Source of the DNA: Collinsella aerofaciens
GTDB taxonomy: Bacteria > Actinomycetota > Coriobacteriia > Coriobacteriales > Coriobacteriaceae
Reading direction: 5' to 3'
DNA length: 24,778 bases
Assembly: GCA_905213325.1 (NCBI GenBank)
Contig: CAJMHW010000029.1
Span: forward strand, 1-24,778
Shown here: in pieces, positions 6,723 to 15,287 of the stretch
Position numbering within the stretch: position 1 is the stretch's first letter
Layout of the letters: every line of letters begins with the position of its first letter
Notes under the pieces: model-generated
Told to the model about the DNA's origin: nothing
The model's input: the letters and a program-made list of their open reading frames with translations, nothing else
Database searches by the model: none
Position numbers and translations under genes: made by a program

Positions 6723-7871
6723 ATGAGTAAGAAAGAATGCATCGCGATGCTCCTCGCAGGAGGACAGGGCAGCCGATTGGGGGCACTCACCCAAAAGATC
6801 GCCAAGCCGGCGGTTAGCTTTGGTGGTAAGTTCCGCATTATCGACTTTTCGCTCTCCAACTGCTCCAACTCGGGCATCGACACGGTGGGTGTTCTGACGC
6901 AGTATCGCCCCTACCTGCTGCATGCCTACGTGGGCTCCGGCGAGGCGTGGGATCTGGACAGCCGCGACGGTGGCGTGTCAATCCTGCCGCCGTACGAGAC
7001 GCAGACCGGCGGCGCCTGGTATGCGGGCACGGCCGACGCCATTACGCAGAACCTCGACTACATCAAGGCCAACGACCCCAAGTACGTCCTGATTCTTTCG
7101 GGCGATCACCTGTATCGCATGGACTACCGCAAGATGCTCAAGACGCACATTGAGAACAACGCCGACCTCACGGTGAGCGTTATGCCCGTGCCGTGGGAGG
7201 AGGCCAGCCGCTTTGGCATCCTGACCACCGACCCCGAGGACGGCCGCATCACCAAGTTCACCGAGAAGCCCGATAAGCCCGATTCGAACCTCGCATCCAT
7301 GGGCATCTACATCTTCTCGGCCGACGTGCTGATCGAGGCGCTCGAGGAGGACGCTCTGGACCAGCGCTCGAGCCACGACTTTGGCAAGGACATCATCCCC
7401 AAGCTGCTCGGCGAGGGCAAGCGCCTGTACAGCTACGAGTTTCACGGCTTTTGGAAGGACGTCGGCACCATCGCCAGCTTCCACGAGACCTCGATGGACC
7501 TGCTGGGCAACAACCCCGAGTTCGATCTGTTCGACAAGCACTTCCCCATCATGTCCAACATCACCACGCGTCCGCCGCACTACATTGGTCCGGATGGTCG
7601 CCTGGACGACTGCCTGGTCTCCAACGGCTGCAAGATCTACGGCACCGCTCGCCACTCGATCCTTTCGACTGATGTCATCATCGAGGAGCGCGCCGTGGTC
7701 GAGGACTCCGTGCTGCTGCCGGGTGCGCACGTTAAGAGCGGCGCGCACATCTGCCGCGCTATTTTGGGCGAGAACTCCACGGTCGAAGAGGGCGTGAAGC
7801 TCGGCTCTGTCGATACCACCAAGGATACGGCCGTCGTTGGAAATGACGTCGTTATCGGGAAGGGGGAATGA
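6723..7871 (+). CDS. glgC: Glucose-1-phosphate adenylyltransferase, catalytic subunit
   Basis: GlgC makes ADP-glucose from ATP and glucose-1-phosphate, the committed step of glycogen synthesis. The 382-residue protein begins with the nucleotide-binding signature GGQGSRLG (residues 13-20), then KPAVSFGGKFRIIDF, GTADAITQN, SGDHLYRMDY with the metal-binding Asp, a sugar-phosphate site in FTEKPD, and a C-terminal left-handed beta-helix. The start is well supported by AGAAGGAG seven bases before ATG. Its stop is only four bases from the glgD start, indicating translation from one message and a likely mixed GlgC-GlgD complex as reported for several Firmicutes. At 382 residues it is shorter than the roughly 430-residue enterobacterial enzyme, in line with Firmicutes-type GlgC. 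Confidence 0.95.
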   Translation: MSKKECIAMLLAGGQGSRLGALTQKIAKPAVSFGGKFRIIDFSLSNCSNSGIDTVGVLTQYRPYLLHAYVGSGEAWDLDSRDGGVSILPPYETQTGGAWYAGTADAITQNLDYIKANDPKYVLILSGDHLYRMDYRKMLKTHIENNADLTVSVMPVPWEEASRFGILTTDPEDGRITKFTEKPDKPDSNLASMGIYIFSADVLIEALEEDALDQRSSHDFGKDIIPKLLGEGKRLYSYEFHGFWKDVGTIASFHETSMDLLGNNPEFDLFDKHFPIMSNITTRPPHYIGPDGRLDDCLVSNGCKIYGTARHSILSTDVIIEERAVVEDSVLLPGAHVKSGAHICRAILGENSTVEEGVKLGSVDTTKDTAVVGNDVVIGKGE

Positions 7872-7875
7872 TCCG

Positions 7876-9003
7876 ATGATCAATCGCAAGGCCATCGGTT
7901 ATATCACCGCTAACTACTCTTCGACCTACGGCAGCGTGCTGCTCAAGGATCGCCCCATCGCGTCCGTCCCGTTTTTGGGCCGCTACCGCCTGATCGACTT
8001 CCCGCTGTCCAACATGATGAATGCCGGCATTAAGACCGTCGGTGTCGTCATGCCGGGCAACTATCGCTCGCTGATCGACCATGTGGGCTCGGGCAAGGAC
8101 TGGGGCCTGGACCGCAAGAAGGGCGGCCTGTTCATGGTGCCCGGCAACGCGTATGGCACCACCAAGGGCGGCATGCGCTTCCTGCTGCGCGACATCATCT
8201 CCAACAAGACGCTGTTCCAGCGCTCGGACAAGCCCTACGTTGTGATGATGGGCACCAACATCATCTTTAACATGGACCTCAACACCATCATCGACGCGCA
8301 CGAGAACTCCGGCGCCCAGATGACCGTGGTGTACTGCAAGGCTACACGCAACGTCGATGACGAGACCAAACTCGAAATTAACGAGAACGGCCGCCTGACG
8401 GGCGTGAGCGCCGGCGTCGTGTATGGCGACAACGCCTCTATGGACTGCTGCATCGTCAACCGCGAGACGCTGCTCGAGATCATCGACCACTACCAGGCCG
8501 CCGACTATCTGGACCTGCTCGAGGCACTCCAGGGCGACTTTGGCAACATCGACGTGTGCAGCTACGAGTACAAGGGCGAGGTCGTGGGCGTGTTTAGCGA
8601 GAAGTCGCTGTATCGCCGCAGCATGGACCTGCTCGACCAGACCGTGGCCGACCAGCTCTTTGACCCCGAGCGTCCGATCCTGACCAAGGCCCACGACGTG
8701 CCGCCTTCGCGCTATGCGACCGGCAGCCACGCGTGCAACTCGATCATCTCGGCCGGCTGCATCATCAAGGGCACCGTGCGCAACTCGATCCTGTCGCGCG
8801 GCGTCGTGGTCGAGGAAGGCGCTTCGGTGACCAACTCGATCATCAACCAGAGCTGCGTCATCAAGAGCGGCGCCCGCGTTGAGAACGCCATCCTGGACAA
8901 GAACAACGTGGTTCCCACCAACACCGAGCTTCGCGGCACGCCCGAGAACATACTGGTGCTGGGAAAGGCCCCGTTAACTTCTGATATCACCAACGCGAGC
9001 TAG
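7876..9003 (+). CDS. glgD: GlgD, non-catalytic paralogue of GlgC
   Basis: A 375-residue protein with the same nucleotidyltransferase plus beta-helix layout as GlgC: PFLGRYRLIDFPLSN near residue 34 and hexapeptide-like turns such as NSILSRGVVVEEGASVTNS at the C terminus. The N-terminal GGxGxRL nucleotide signature is replaced by a YITANYSSTYGS segment, so it should not bind ATP normally. In characterised Firmicutes pairs, GlgD acts as a modulatory partner of GlgC. I use ATG 7876, preceded by AGGGGGAA, and not the in-frame ATG at 7837, which lies inside glgC. The four-base gap to glgC fits equal production of the two subunits. Confidence 0.93.
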   Translation: MINRKAIGYITANYSSTYGSVLLKDRPIASVPFLGRYRLIDFPLSNMMNAGIKTVGVVMPGNYRSLIDHVGSGKDWGLDRKKGGLFMVPGNAYGTTKGGMRFLLRDIISNKTLFQRSDKPYVVMMGTNIIFNMDLNTIIDAHENSGAQMTVVYCKATRNVDDETKLEINENGRLTGVSAGVVYGDNASMDCCIVNRETLLEIIDHYQAADYLDLLEALQGDFGNIDVCSYEYKGEVVGVFSEKSLYRRSMDLLDQTVADQLFDPERPILTKAHDVPPSRYATGSHACNSIISAGCIIKGTVRNSILSRGVVVEEGASVTNSIINQSCVIKSGARVENAILDKNNVVPTNTELRGTPENILVLGKAPLTSDITNAS

Positions 9004-9034
9004 CTTTGGCACCGCAACATCGCTCGTAACATGT

Positions 9035-9070
9035 AGAATAGCCGCCCGGTTCGCGCCAGGCGGCTATTCT
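9035..9070 (+). terminator. Hairpin between glgD and glgA, possible partial terminator
   Basis: A perfect 12-bp inverted repeat pairs 9035-9046 (AGAATAGCCGCC) with 9059-9070 (GGCGGCTATTCT) around a 12-base loop. The descending arm is followed by a mixed AT-rich stretch, not a clean T-run. It could lower glgA transcription relative to the upstream genes or protect an mRNA end. Confidence 0.5.
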
Positions 9071-9093
9071 CGAATAACAACATGGGAGACAAT

Positions 9094-11472
9094 ATGGCTG
9101 ATTCCAGCAAAAAGATGCAGATCGTGTTTGCCTCGGCCGAGTGCGCGCCGTTTGTGAAGACCGGTGGTCTGGGCGACGTAGCGGGCTCGCTGCCCGCGGC
9201 GCTTGTGCGCGCCGGCGCCGAGGTCATCGTGATGGTGCCAAAGTACGCCACCATCAAGGACGAGTACAAGGCGCAGATGGAGCACTTCTCCGACTTTTAC
9301 GTGAGCCTGGGATGGCGTAACGAGTACTGCGGACTCGAGAAGCTCGAGCACGACGGCGTCACCTATATGTTCATCGACAACGAGCGCTACTTTGCGCGCG
9401 ACTATCCGTACGGCTTCTTTGACGACGGGGAGCGTTTTGCGTTCTTCTCCAAGGCCATCACCGAGAGCCTGCAGCACCTGCCGGCCGGCTTTGAGTGCGA
9501 CATCCTGCACTGCAACGACTGGCAGACGGCGCTGGCGCCCGTGTTCCTGCGCGAGTTCTACCAGGGCCTGCCGCTGTACGACCGCGTCAAGACCGTGTTC
9601 TCAATCCACAACGTGGCGTTCCAGGGCCAGTTTAGCGACACCGTGATGGAGGACATCCTGGGTGTGGCGCATATTCCGGCGGCTGCCTCGCAGCTGCGTT
9701 GCGATGCCTGTAGCATCAACTACATGCTGGGCGCCCTGCGCTATGCCGATGCCATCACTACGGTGAGCCCCACCTATGCCAACGAGATCCAGACGCCCGA
9801 GTTTGGCGAGGGCCTGGACGGCGTGCTGCGCGAGCGTTCGTACGCGCTGCAGGGCATTTTGAATGGCATCGACGTCGCGGGCTTTGACCCGGCGACCGAC
9901 AAGCGCATTGCCGCCAACTACACCGTGGAGGACCGCTCCGGCAAGGCCGTGTGCAAGGCCAAGCTGCAGGAAGAGCTGGGGCTCGAGGTTCGCGACGACC
10001 GTCCGCTCATGGTGATGGTCACGCGCCTGACGCGCCAGAAAGGCTTGGACCTGGTCATGTACGCACTCGACCGCATCCTTTCCGGCGGCGTGCAGGTGGC
10101 GGTGCTGGGCACCGGCGACCGCGATTACGAGGACGGCCTGCGCTACTTCCAGGACAAGTACCCCGGCACCATGGCCGCACGCATCGAGTTCGATCCGGCG
10201 CTGTCACAGCGCATGTATGCTGCCGCCGACATGTTCCTGATGCCTTCGAAGTTTGAGCCCTGCGGCCTGTCGCAGATCATCGCCATGCGCTACGGCACCC
10301 TGCCCATCGTGCGCGAGACCGGTGGCCTGAAGGACACCGTGATCCCGTATAACGAGTTTACCGGCGAGGGCACGGGCTTCTCGTTTACCAACTTTAACGG
10401 CGACGAGATGGGCGACGCGGTGTTCCGCGCAGCACGCCTGTTCTGGGATAACCGTGAGGCATGGAACCAGCTAGTCACGCAGGCCATGAGCCAGGACTTT
10501 AGCTGGACGCGCTCGGCCGACAAGTATCTGGACCTGTACTTCTTTATGCACCCGGAGATTGAGCGCCCGGCGGCTGTGGAGGCTGCTACGGCCGTAGAGG
10601 AGCCGGTTGCTGATGAGGCCGAGCCTGCGGCGCCCGTTAAGGAGCCCGCTGCTGCTGAGGAGCCCAAGGTCGAGGAGAAGCCGGCTGAAGCTAAGCCCGT
10701 TAAGGCCGATCCTGAGGTGAAGGTCGAGGCTGCTCCCGAGCCCGAGCCTGAGGTGAAGCCCGCTGCGAAGCCTGCCACCAAAAAGACGACGACCCGCAAG
10801 GCAACGGCTAAGAAGGCTACGACCACGAAGGCCGCTGCGAGCAAGACCACCGCTGCCAAGGCAACTACTGCCAAGGCATCGACCACGCGCAAGCGCACGA
10901 CCGCCGCTGCCAAGAAGGCCAACGAGGTCGAGGCTGCTCCCGAGGTAAAGGCCGCCGCCGAGGCTAAGCCTGCGGCAAAGGCTCCGGCCAAGACCGCTGC
11001 CAAGAAGACGGCTGCAACCACCAAGAAGGCAACGGCAGCCAAGAAGACCACGGCTACGAAGTCGACGACGGCCAAGGCCGCTACGACGAAGGCCGCCGCG
11101 AAGACGGCCCCGAAGGCTACTGCAAAGCCCGCCGTCAAGGTCGAGGAGGCGCCCTCCGAGCCCGAGGCCAAGGCAGCTGTCGAGGCAAAGCCGGCCGCCA
11201 AGACCACCACGCGCAAACGCGCCGCGACGACGGCCAAGAAGACCACGACCAAGGCTGCAGCTCCCAAGGCAGAGGGTAAGGCCGAGGACAAGCCCGCAGT
11301 AAAGGCCGAGCCGACTCCGAAGGCTGCCGAGGTTAAGGCCGCTCCCAAGACTAAGGCAAAGACCGAGCCCGCCAAGGAGACCCCGGTCTCCCCCGCCGTT
11401 TCGGCCGAGGAAAAGGCTCCGACCAAGAAGACCTCCGTCCGCAAGGCAACGGCCGCCCGCAAGCGCCGCTAA
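9094..11472 (+). CDS. glgA: Glycogen synthase (ADP-glucose, GT5) with a 303-residue charged C-terminal tail
   Basis: GlgA adds glucose from ADP-glucose to the growing alpha-1,4 chain. Residues 8-489 form a complete GT5 enzyme: the ADP-binding KTGGLGDV (residues 22-29), HCNDWQTAL, VFSIHNVAFQG, TVSPTYANEI, and the C-terminal PSKFEPCGLSQ (Glu388) with RETGGLKDTV. Family members normally end near residue 480. This protein continues to residue 792 with a low-complexity tail: an acidic Pro/Glu/Ala stretch (490-562), then basic Lys/Thr/Ala blocks (563-609, about 627-682, about 702-725, 777-792) separated by acidic linkers. TTRKR-type motifs recur and resemble one in the GlgB tail. ATG 9094 is chosen over 9082 because GGGAG at 9084-9088 is correctly spaced for it. 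Last gene of the cluster; a strong terminator follows. Confidence 0.95.
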   Translation: MADSSKKMQIVFASAECAPFVKTGGLGDVAGSLPAALVRAGAEVIVMVPKYATIKDEYKAQMEHFSDFYVSLGWRNEYCGLEKLEHDGVTYMFIDNERYFARDYPYGFFDDGERFAFFSKAITESLQHLPAGFECDILHCNDWQTALAPVFLREFYQGLPLYDRVKTVFSIHNVAFQGQFSDTVMEDILGVAHIPAAASQLRCDACSINYMLGALRYADAITTVSPTYANEIQTPEFGEGLDGVLRERSYALQGILNGIDVAGFDPATDKRIAANYTVEDRSGKAVCKAKLQEELGLEVRDDRPLMVMVTRLTRQKGLDLVMYALDRILSGGVQVAVLGTGDRDYEDGLRYFQDKYPGTMAARIEFDPALSQRMYAAADMFLMPSKFEPCGLSQIIAMRYGTLPIVRETGGLKDTVIPYNEFTGEGTGFSFTNFNGDEMGDAVFRAARLFWDNREAWNQLVTQAMSQDFSWTRSADKYLDLYFFMHPEIERPAAVEAATAVEEPVADEAEPAAPVKEPAAAEEPKVEEKPAEAKPVKADPEVKVEAAPEPEPEVKPAAKPATKKTTTRKATAKKATTTKAAASKTTAAKATTAKASTTRKRTTAAAKKANEVEAAPEVKAAAEAKPAAKAPAKTAAKKTAATTKKATAAKKTTATKSTTAKAATTKAAAKTAPKATAKPAVKVEEAPSEPEAKAAVEAKPAAKTTTRKRAATTAKKTTTKAAAPKAEGKAEDKPAVKAEPTPKAAEVKAAPKTKAKTEPAKETPVSPAVSAEEKAPTKKTSVRKATAARKRR
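10561..11469 (+). repeat. Low-complexity region encoding the GlgA tail
   Basis: About 900 bases built from repeated GCC/GCT, AAG, ACC/ACG, GAG and CCC codons, reading out Ala, Lys, Thr, Glu and Pro. Codon choice varies between copies (for example AAGGCTACG and AAGGCAACG), so the repetition is older than the exact tandem repeat in glgB or has been diversified by selection. Assembly or alignment errors are likely here. Confidence 0.8.
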
Positions 11473-11495
11473 TCCGGACGATTAAAACTAAATCC

Positions 11496-11542
11496 TCAAC
11501 GCAAAAGAGGGCGCCCCAACCAGGCGCCCTCTTTTGCGTTGA
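11496..11542. terminator. Strong intrinsic terminator after glgA
   Basis: A perfect 20-bp stem joins 11496-11515 and 11523-11542 with a seven-base loop. The core GAGGGCGCC/GGCGCCCTC is followed by TTTT and preceded by AAAA, so it can stop transcription in either direction. It closes the glgBPCDA transcript. Confidence 0.9.
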
Positions 11543-11563
11543 ACTTCGCATTAAAAAGAGGGC

Positions 11564-11695
11564 CGGTTTACTACGACAAAATGGCTCCGGCCGACCACGG
11601 CGAGTAATCTTCGAAATTAAGAACGCTTCTAGCTGCGGTTTTAATATCACCAAAATGACTGTTGTTGAGATCATTCAATTCGTCGTAGTAAACCG
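11564..11695. repeat. 132-bp element with 14-bp terminal inverted repeats
   Basis: CGGTTTACTACGAC (11564-11577) is the exact reverse complement of 11682-11695. The 104 bases between hold no credible reading frame but contain a weaker internal inverted repeat (an ATTAAGAAC-like arm near 11619 against GTTTTAAT near 11638). Size and end structure resemble a miniature inverted-repeat element or a stable small RNA. I see no flanking target duplication and no transposase. Confidence 0.5.
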
Positions 11696-11743
11696 AAGTA
11701 CTTTTGTTTGGATACAAATAGTATCGGTATAGACGTTTTTAAA

Positions 11744-11841
11744 TATCGCGATAATTTGGGTGGTAAAACGATTTTCTAGGACAACCGTTCGCCGATGGTA
11801 AACGGATGTTGTTTATACAGCCTGTGTGCAACATATATACT
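11744..11841 (+). promoter_or_regulatory. Promoter/operator region of the amylase fusion gene
   Basis: Two direct copies of the half-site seen before glgB occur here: TGGTAAAACG (11761-11770) and TGGTAAACGG (11796-11805), 35 bases apart. Just upstream is a perfect palindrome TATCGCGATA (11744-11753). A good -10 box TATACT lies at 11836-11841 without a convincing -35 partner. The rest of the gene-free stretch from 11473 holds the terminator and the inverted-repeat element; 11696-11743 is AT-rich with nothing else I can name. Confidence 0.45.
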
Positions 11842-11902
11842 TATATCCTGTGCGTAAAGCCCATGGCCCGCAGGCCGTGATTCTATTGAACTGGACCGAA
11901 TT

Positions 11903-14900
11903 ATGAGATTGATTCACAACAGCCGTCTGCCGCAGTTTCGCACTCCGTTTGGCGCTGTGACCACTGGAACTTCCGTTTCGCTCTCGGTGATTTTGGAGGA
12001 TGCCGACCCCAACCAGGCAACGCTTACGCTGCGCACCTGGGTCGATGAGATCGGTGAATCTCTGTATCCCATGACGCACGATGGCGACGGCATATTTACC
12101 GTAGAGCTTGAGTGCGCCGAGCCCTGTCTTATCTGGTACAGCTTTATCTGCAACATCGAGGGCCAGCCCGAGGTCCGTCTGGGCGCACCGCAGGGTCGCA
12201 CCGGTGGCGAGGGCGTAACTTACAACTACGCCGAGGTCCCGTCCTTCCAGATCACCGTCTACAAGCACCGCAAAGTTCGTCCCGAGTGGTACGAGCGTGG
12301 CATGGTCTACCAGATCTTCCCCGACCGCTATGCCCGCGATGAAAACTGGCGCGAGCGCACGCTTGCCGAAGTTGAAAAACCACGCAAAGGAATCCAGCGC
12401 CGCATGGTCGAGGACTGGAACGAACCGCCCGAGTACGAGCGTGCCGAAGACGGCTCCATCAAGACCTGGGATTTTTACGGCGGCTCGCTCAAGGGTATCC
12501 AAAATGACCTGCCCCGCATTGCCGAGCTGGGCTTTACGGCCATCTACCTCAACCCCATCTTTGAGGCCGCGAGCAACCACCGCTACGACACGGCCGACTA
12601 CACCAAGATCGACCCGATTCTGGGCACCGAGCAGGACTTTACCGAGCTGTGCGAGGCGGCCGAGAAGCTTGGCATTTCCATCATTCTGGACGGTGTGTTC
12701 AACCACACGGGCGACGATTCGATCTACTTCAACCGCTACGGCAACTACCCCGGCGTGGGCGCTTGGCAGAGCGAGGATTCGCCGTGGCGCGATGCGTTTT
12801 ATTTCCACGAGGACGGCTCGTACGACTGCTGGTGGGGCGTGGGCAATATGCCCGCCATCAATGAGAGCTCCGAACTGGTACGCGAGCGGCTCCTGGGCAA
12901 GGACGGCGTCATTCGTAAATGGCTACGTGCCGGCGCTCATGGCTGGCGCCTAGACGTGGCCGACGAGCTTTCGGACGATTTCCTGGCCGAGATCAAAAAG
13001 GCCGTGCTCGCCGAGAAGCCCGACGCGCTGCTGCTCGGCGAAGTCTGGGAAGACGCCTCCAACAAGATCAGCTACGGCCATCTGCGTCGATATCTGCAAG
13101 GTTCCGAGCTCGACTCGGCCATGGATTACCCCTTCCGCGACATGGTCATCGGCTTTTTGATGGGCTACAAAAACGCATACCAAGCTGCCGAGGATATCGA
13201 GACCCTACGCGAGAACTATCCGCATGAGGCCCTGTCTTGCGCGCTCAACCTGCTGTCAAGCCACGACCGTCCGCGCATTATCTCGGTGCTCGGAGGCGGC
13301 CCTGACGAGTCGCAGCTGCCCGAGTGCGAGCGCAGCAAATGGCGTCTGGACGAGAACGCGATGGGCCTGGCCAAGAGTCGTTTTTGGCTCGCAACGCTCA
13401 TGCAGATGACCTTCCCCGGCGTGCCTTCAATCTACTACGGAGACGAGTACGGCCTTGAGGGCCTGACTGATCCCGGCAATCGCCGCACGCTGCCTTTTAA
13501 GGAAGACCTGCACGACTTCGACACGCTGGCTATTGTCAAGAACGCCTCCGCCGTACGCCGCGCACTGCCGTTTATGATCGACGGCGAAATCAAGGCCTTC
13601 GCGCTCAACGACGAGGTGCTGGCCTACAACCGCACGGGCAAGGATGGCGAGTGCGCGACGGTTATCATCAACCGCAGCCTGCGCAATTCGCACCGCGTGA
13701 CGATTCCGGCGCTCGACGAATGTGCGAGTGACGTGATCAGCGGCCACGAGTGCGAGATCCACAACGGTACGGTCACGCTCGATCTGTATCCGCTGGGCTC
13801 GTCGATCATCTATCACCATGCCGAGCAGCGCCTGCAGGAGCCGCTCGATCACGGCGCGGGCGTCGTGTGCCATATCACCTCGGTGCCCACCGACGACGGC
13901 AAGCCCGGCACGATCGGTGCACCCACGCGTCGCTTTATCGACCATCTGGCCGCTATGGGCATGCGCTACTGGCAGGTTCTGCCTGTCAACCCCACGGACT
14001 TCTTCCGCTCCCCTTACGCCGGTCCTTCGGCCTTTGCAGGCAATATCGACCTGCTTCCCGAAAGCCACGAGGAGCTGGCCGCCGACTTTGAGACCTGGAA
14101 GGCCCGCGGCGGCGAGGATGCCGACCCGCTGTACACAGCGTTTAAGCATCGCAATGCCGATTGGCTCGAGAAGTACTGCGTCTACATGGCCGTTAAGAAG
14201 TACTTTGAGGGCGAGTCACGCCACGATTGGCCGGCCGATGTCGCGCGCTACAACGAGCGTATGATCGACGACAAACGCTTCCACGACGAGGCCGAGCTTC
14301 AGGCGTACATGCAGTACCGCTTTGACCTGGCTTGGTGCGAGCTCATGAACTATGCGCACAAGAAGGGCATCGAGGTTATCGGTGATATTCCTATGTACGT
14401 GTCCGACGATTCGGCAGATGCGTGGAGCGAGCCCGAGAACTTCTGGCTGTCAGATACCGGCAAAGCGATTGAGATTTCCGGCGCGCCGCCCGACAACTTT
14501 GCGCCCGAGGGTCAGGTATGGGGCAACCCGACGTTCCGCTGGGACCACATGAAGCAGAACGGCTATAGCTGGTGGATGGATCGCCTGCGCCGCGCGTTTT
14601 CGCTCTACGACCGCGTGCGTCTGGATCACTTCCTGGGCTTCCACAGCTACTTTAGTATCCCCGCGGGCAAGGCTTGCGCCGACGGCCGCTGGCTGGCGGG
14701 CCCGGGCAAAGACCTGTTCCAGACCGCCTATGACGAGCTGGGTCCGCTCAACTTTATCGCTGAGGACCTGGGCTATTTGACGCCCGGTGTTCGCGCCATG
14801 GCTTCGACCTGCGGCTTCCCCGGCATGGATGTGCTTGAGTTTAGCGACTACGACGTTCGTTGCGGTGTGCATCCCACGCCCGGCAAGATCCTGTACACCT

Positions 14901-15199
14901 CGACGCACGATACATCGACGCTGGCCGGTTGGTGCACGCGTTCCTTTGCGGGCGGCGATGAACCGAGCGGTGTTGAGGTGGCGGCCAAGCTGATGAGCGA
15001 CGCGCTGGCAAGCGACGCTCCCCTAGTGATGATGCCGCTACAGGATATCCTGGGGCTGGGCGATGACGCACGCATGAACGTTCCGGGCGTGGCCACGGGC
15101 AACTGGACCTGGCAGGCTGACGAGGCGGACATTGCGGCTGCCGAGAACAAAACCGCACAGCTCCTGCGCAACAACCATAGATTCTGGGGCGAAGCGTGA
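11903..15199 (+). CDS. GH13 amylase/debranching enzyme fused to GH77 4-alpha-glucanotransferase
   Basis: One 1098-residue chain carries two complete enzymes. Residues 1 to about 120 form an N-terminal beta domain like that of neopullulanases. The GH13 barrel follows, with DGVFNHTG (from 263), GWRLDVADE (nucleophile Asp351), GEVWED (acid/base Glu380) and SSHDRPR (Asp455). From about residue 640 a MalQ-type domain has SPYAGPSAFAGN, GDIPMYVSDDSADAW, GAPPDNF, RLDHFLGF (nucleophile Asp908), AEDLG (Glu954) and STHDTST (Asp1003). The pair would hydrolyse short alpha-glucans or branch points and transfer maltooligosyl units, finishing what GlgP leaves. Databases use names such as bifunctional glycogen debranching protein for similar fusions; true alpha-1,6 activity cannot be read from sequence. 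The ribosome binding site is weak (GGA at 11893-11895). Confidence 0.93.
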   Translation: MRLIHNSRLPQFRTPFGAVTTGTSVSLSVILEDADPNQATLTLRTWVDEIGESLYPMTHDGDGIFTVELECAEPCLIWYSFICNIEGQPEVRLGAPQGRTGGEGVTYNYAEVPSFQITVYKHRKVRPEWYERGMVYQIFPDRYARDENWRERTLAEVEKPRKGIQRRMVEDWNEPPEYERAEDGSIKTWDFYGGSLKGIQNDLPRIAELGFTAIYLNPIFEAASNHRYDTADYTKIDPILGTEQDFTELCEAAEKLGISIILDGVFNHTGDDSIYFNRYGNYPGVGAWQSEDSPWRDAFYFHEDGSYDCWWGVGNMPAINESSELVRERLLGKDGVIRKWLRAGAHGWRLDVADELSDDFLAEIKKAVLAEKPDALLLGEVWEDASNKISYGHLRRYLQGSELDSAMDYPFRDMVIGFLMGYKNAYQAAEDIETLRENYPHEALSCALNLLSSHDRPRIISVLGGGPDESQLPECERSKWRLDENAMGLAKSRFWLATLMQMTFPGVPSIYYGDEYGLEGLTDPGNRRTLPFKEDLHDFDTLAIVKNASAVRRALPFMIDGEIKAFALNDEVLAYNRTGKDGECATVIINRSLRNSHRVTIPALDECASDVISGHECEIHNGTVTLDLYPLGSSIIYHHAEQRLQEPLDHGAGVVCHITSVPTDDGKPGTIGAPTRRFIDHLAAMGMRYWQVLPVNPTDFFRSPYAGPSAFAGNIDLLPESHEELAADFETWKARGGEDADPLYTAFKHRNADWLEKYCVYMAVKKYFEGESRHDWPADVARYNERMIDDKRFHDEAELQAYMQYRFDLAWCELMNYAHKKGIEVIGDIPMYVSDDSADAWSEPENFWLSDTGKAIEISGAPPDNFAPEGQVWGNPTFRWDHMKQNGYSWWMDRLRRAFSLYDRVRLDHFLGFHSYFSIPAGKACADGRWLAGPGKDLFQTAYDELGPLNFIAEDLGYLTPGVRAMASTCGFPGMDVLEFSDYDVRCGVHPTPGKILYTSTHDTSTLAGWCTRSFAGGDEPSGVEVAAKLMSDALASDAPLVMMPLQDILGLGDDARMNVPGVATGNWTWQADEADIAAAENKTAQLLRNNHRFWGEA

Positions 15200-15243
15200 T
15201 AAAACCCCCGATATAGGGTACAGTTACAGCTGTTTGAATTTTT

Positions 15244-15265
15244 GCGGGCAGAGCGATCTGCCCGC
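15244..15265 (+). terminator. Hairpin between the amylase fusion and the zinc-ribbon gene
   Basis: GCGGGCAG (15244-15251) pairs with CTGCCCGC (15258-15265) around a six-base loop, followed by a short T-rich stretch (TTTGT). Likely a weak terminator for the fusion gene that allows some read-through into the gene 22 bases downstream. Confidence 0.55.
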
Positions 15266-15287
15266 TTTGTGCTGAAAAGGAAGTATT

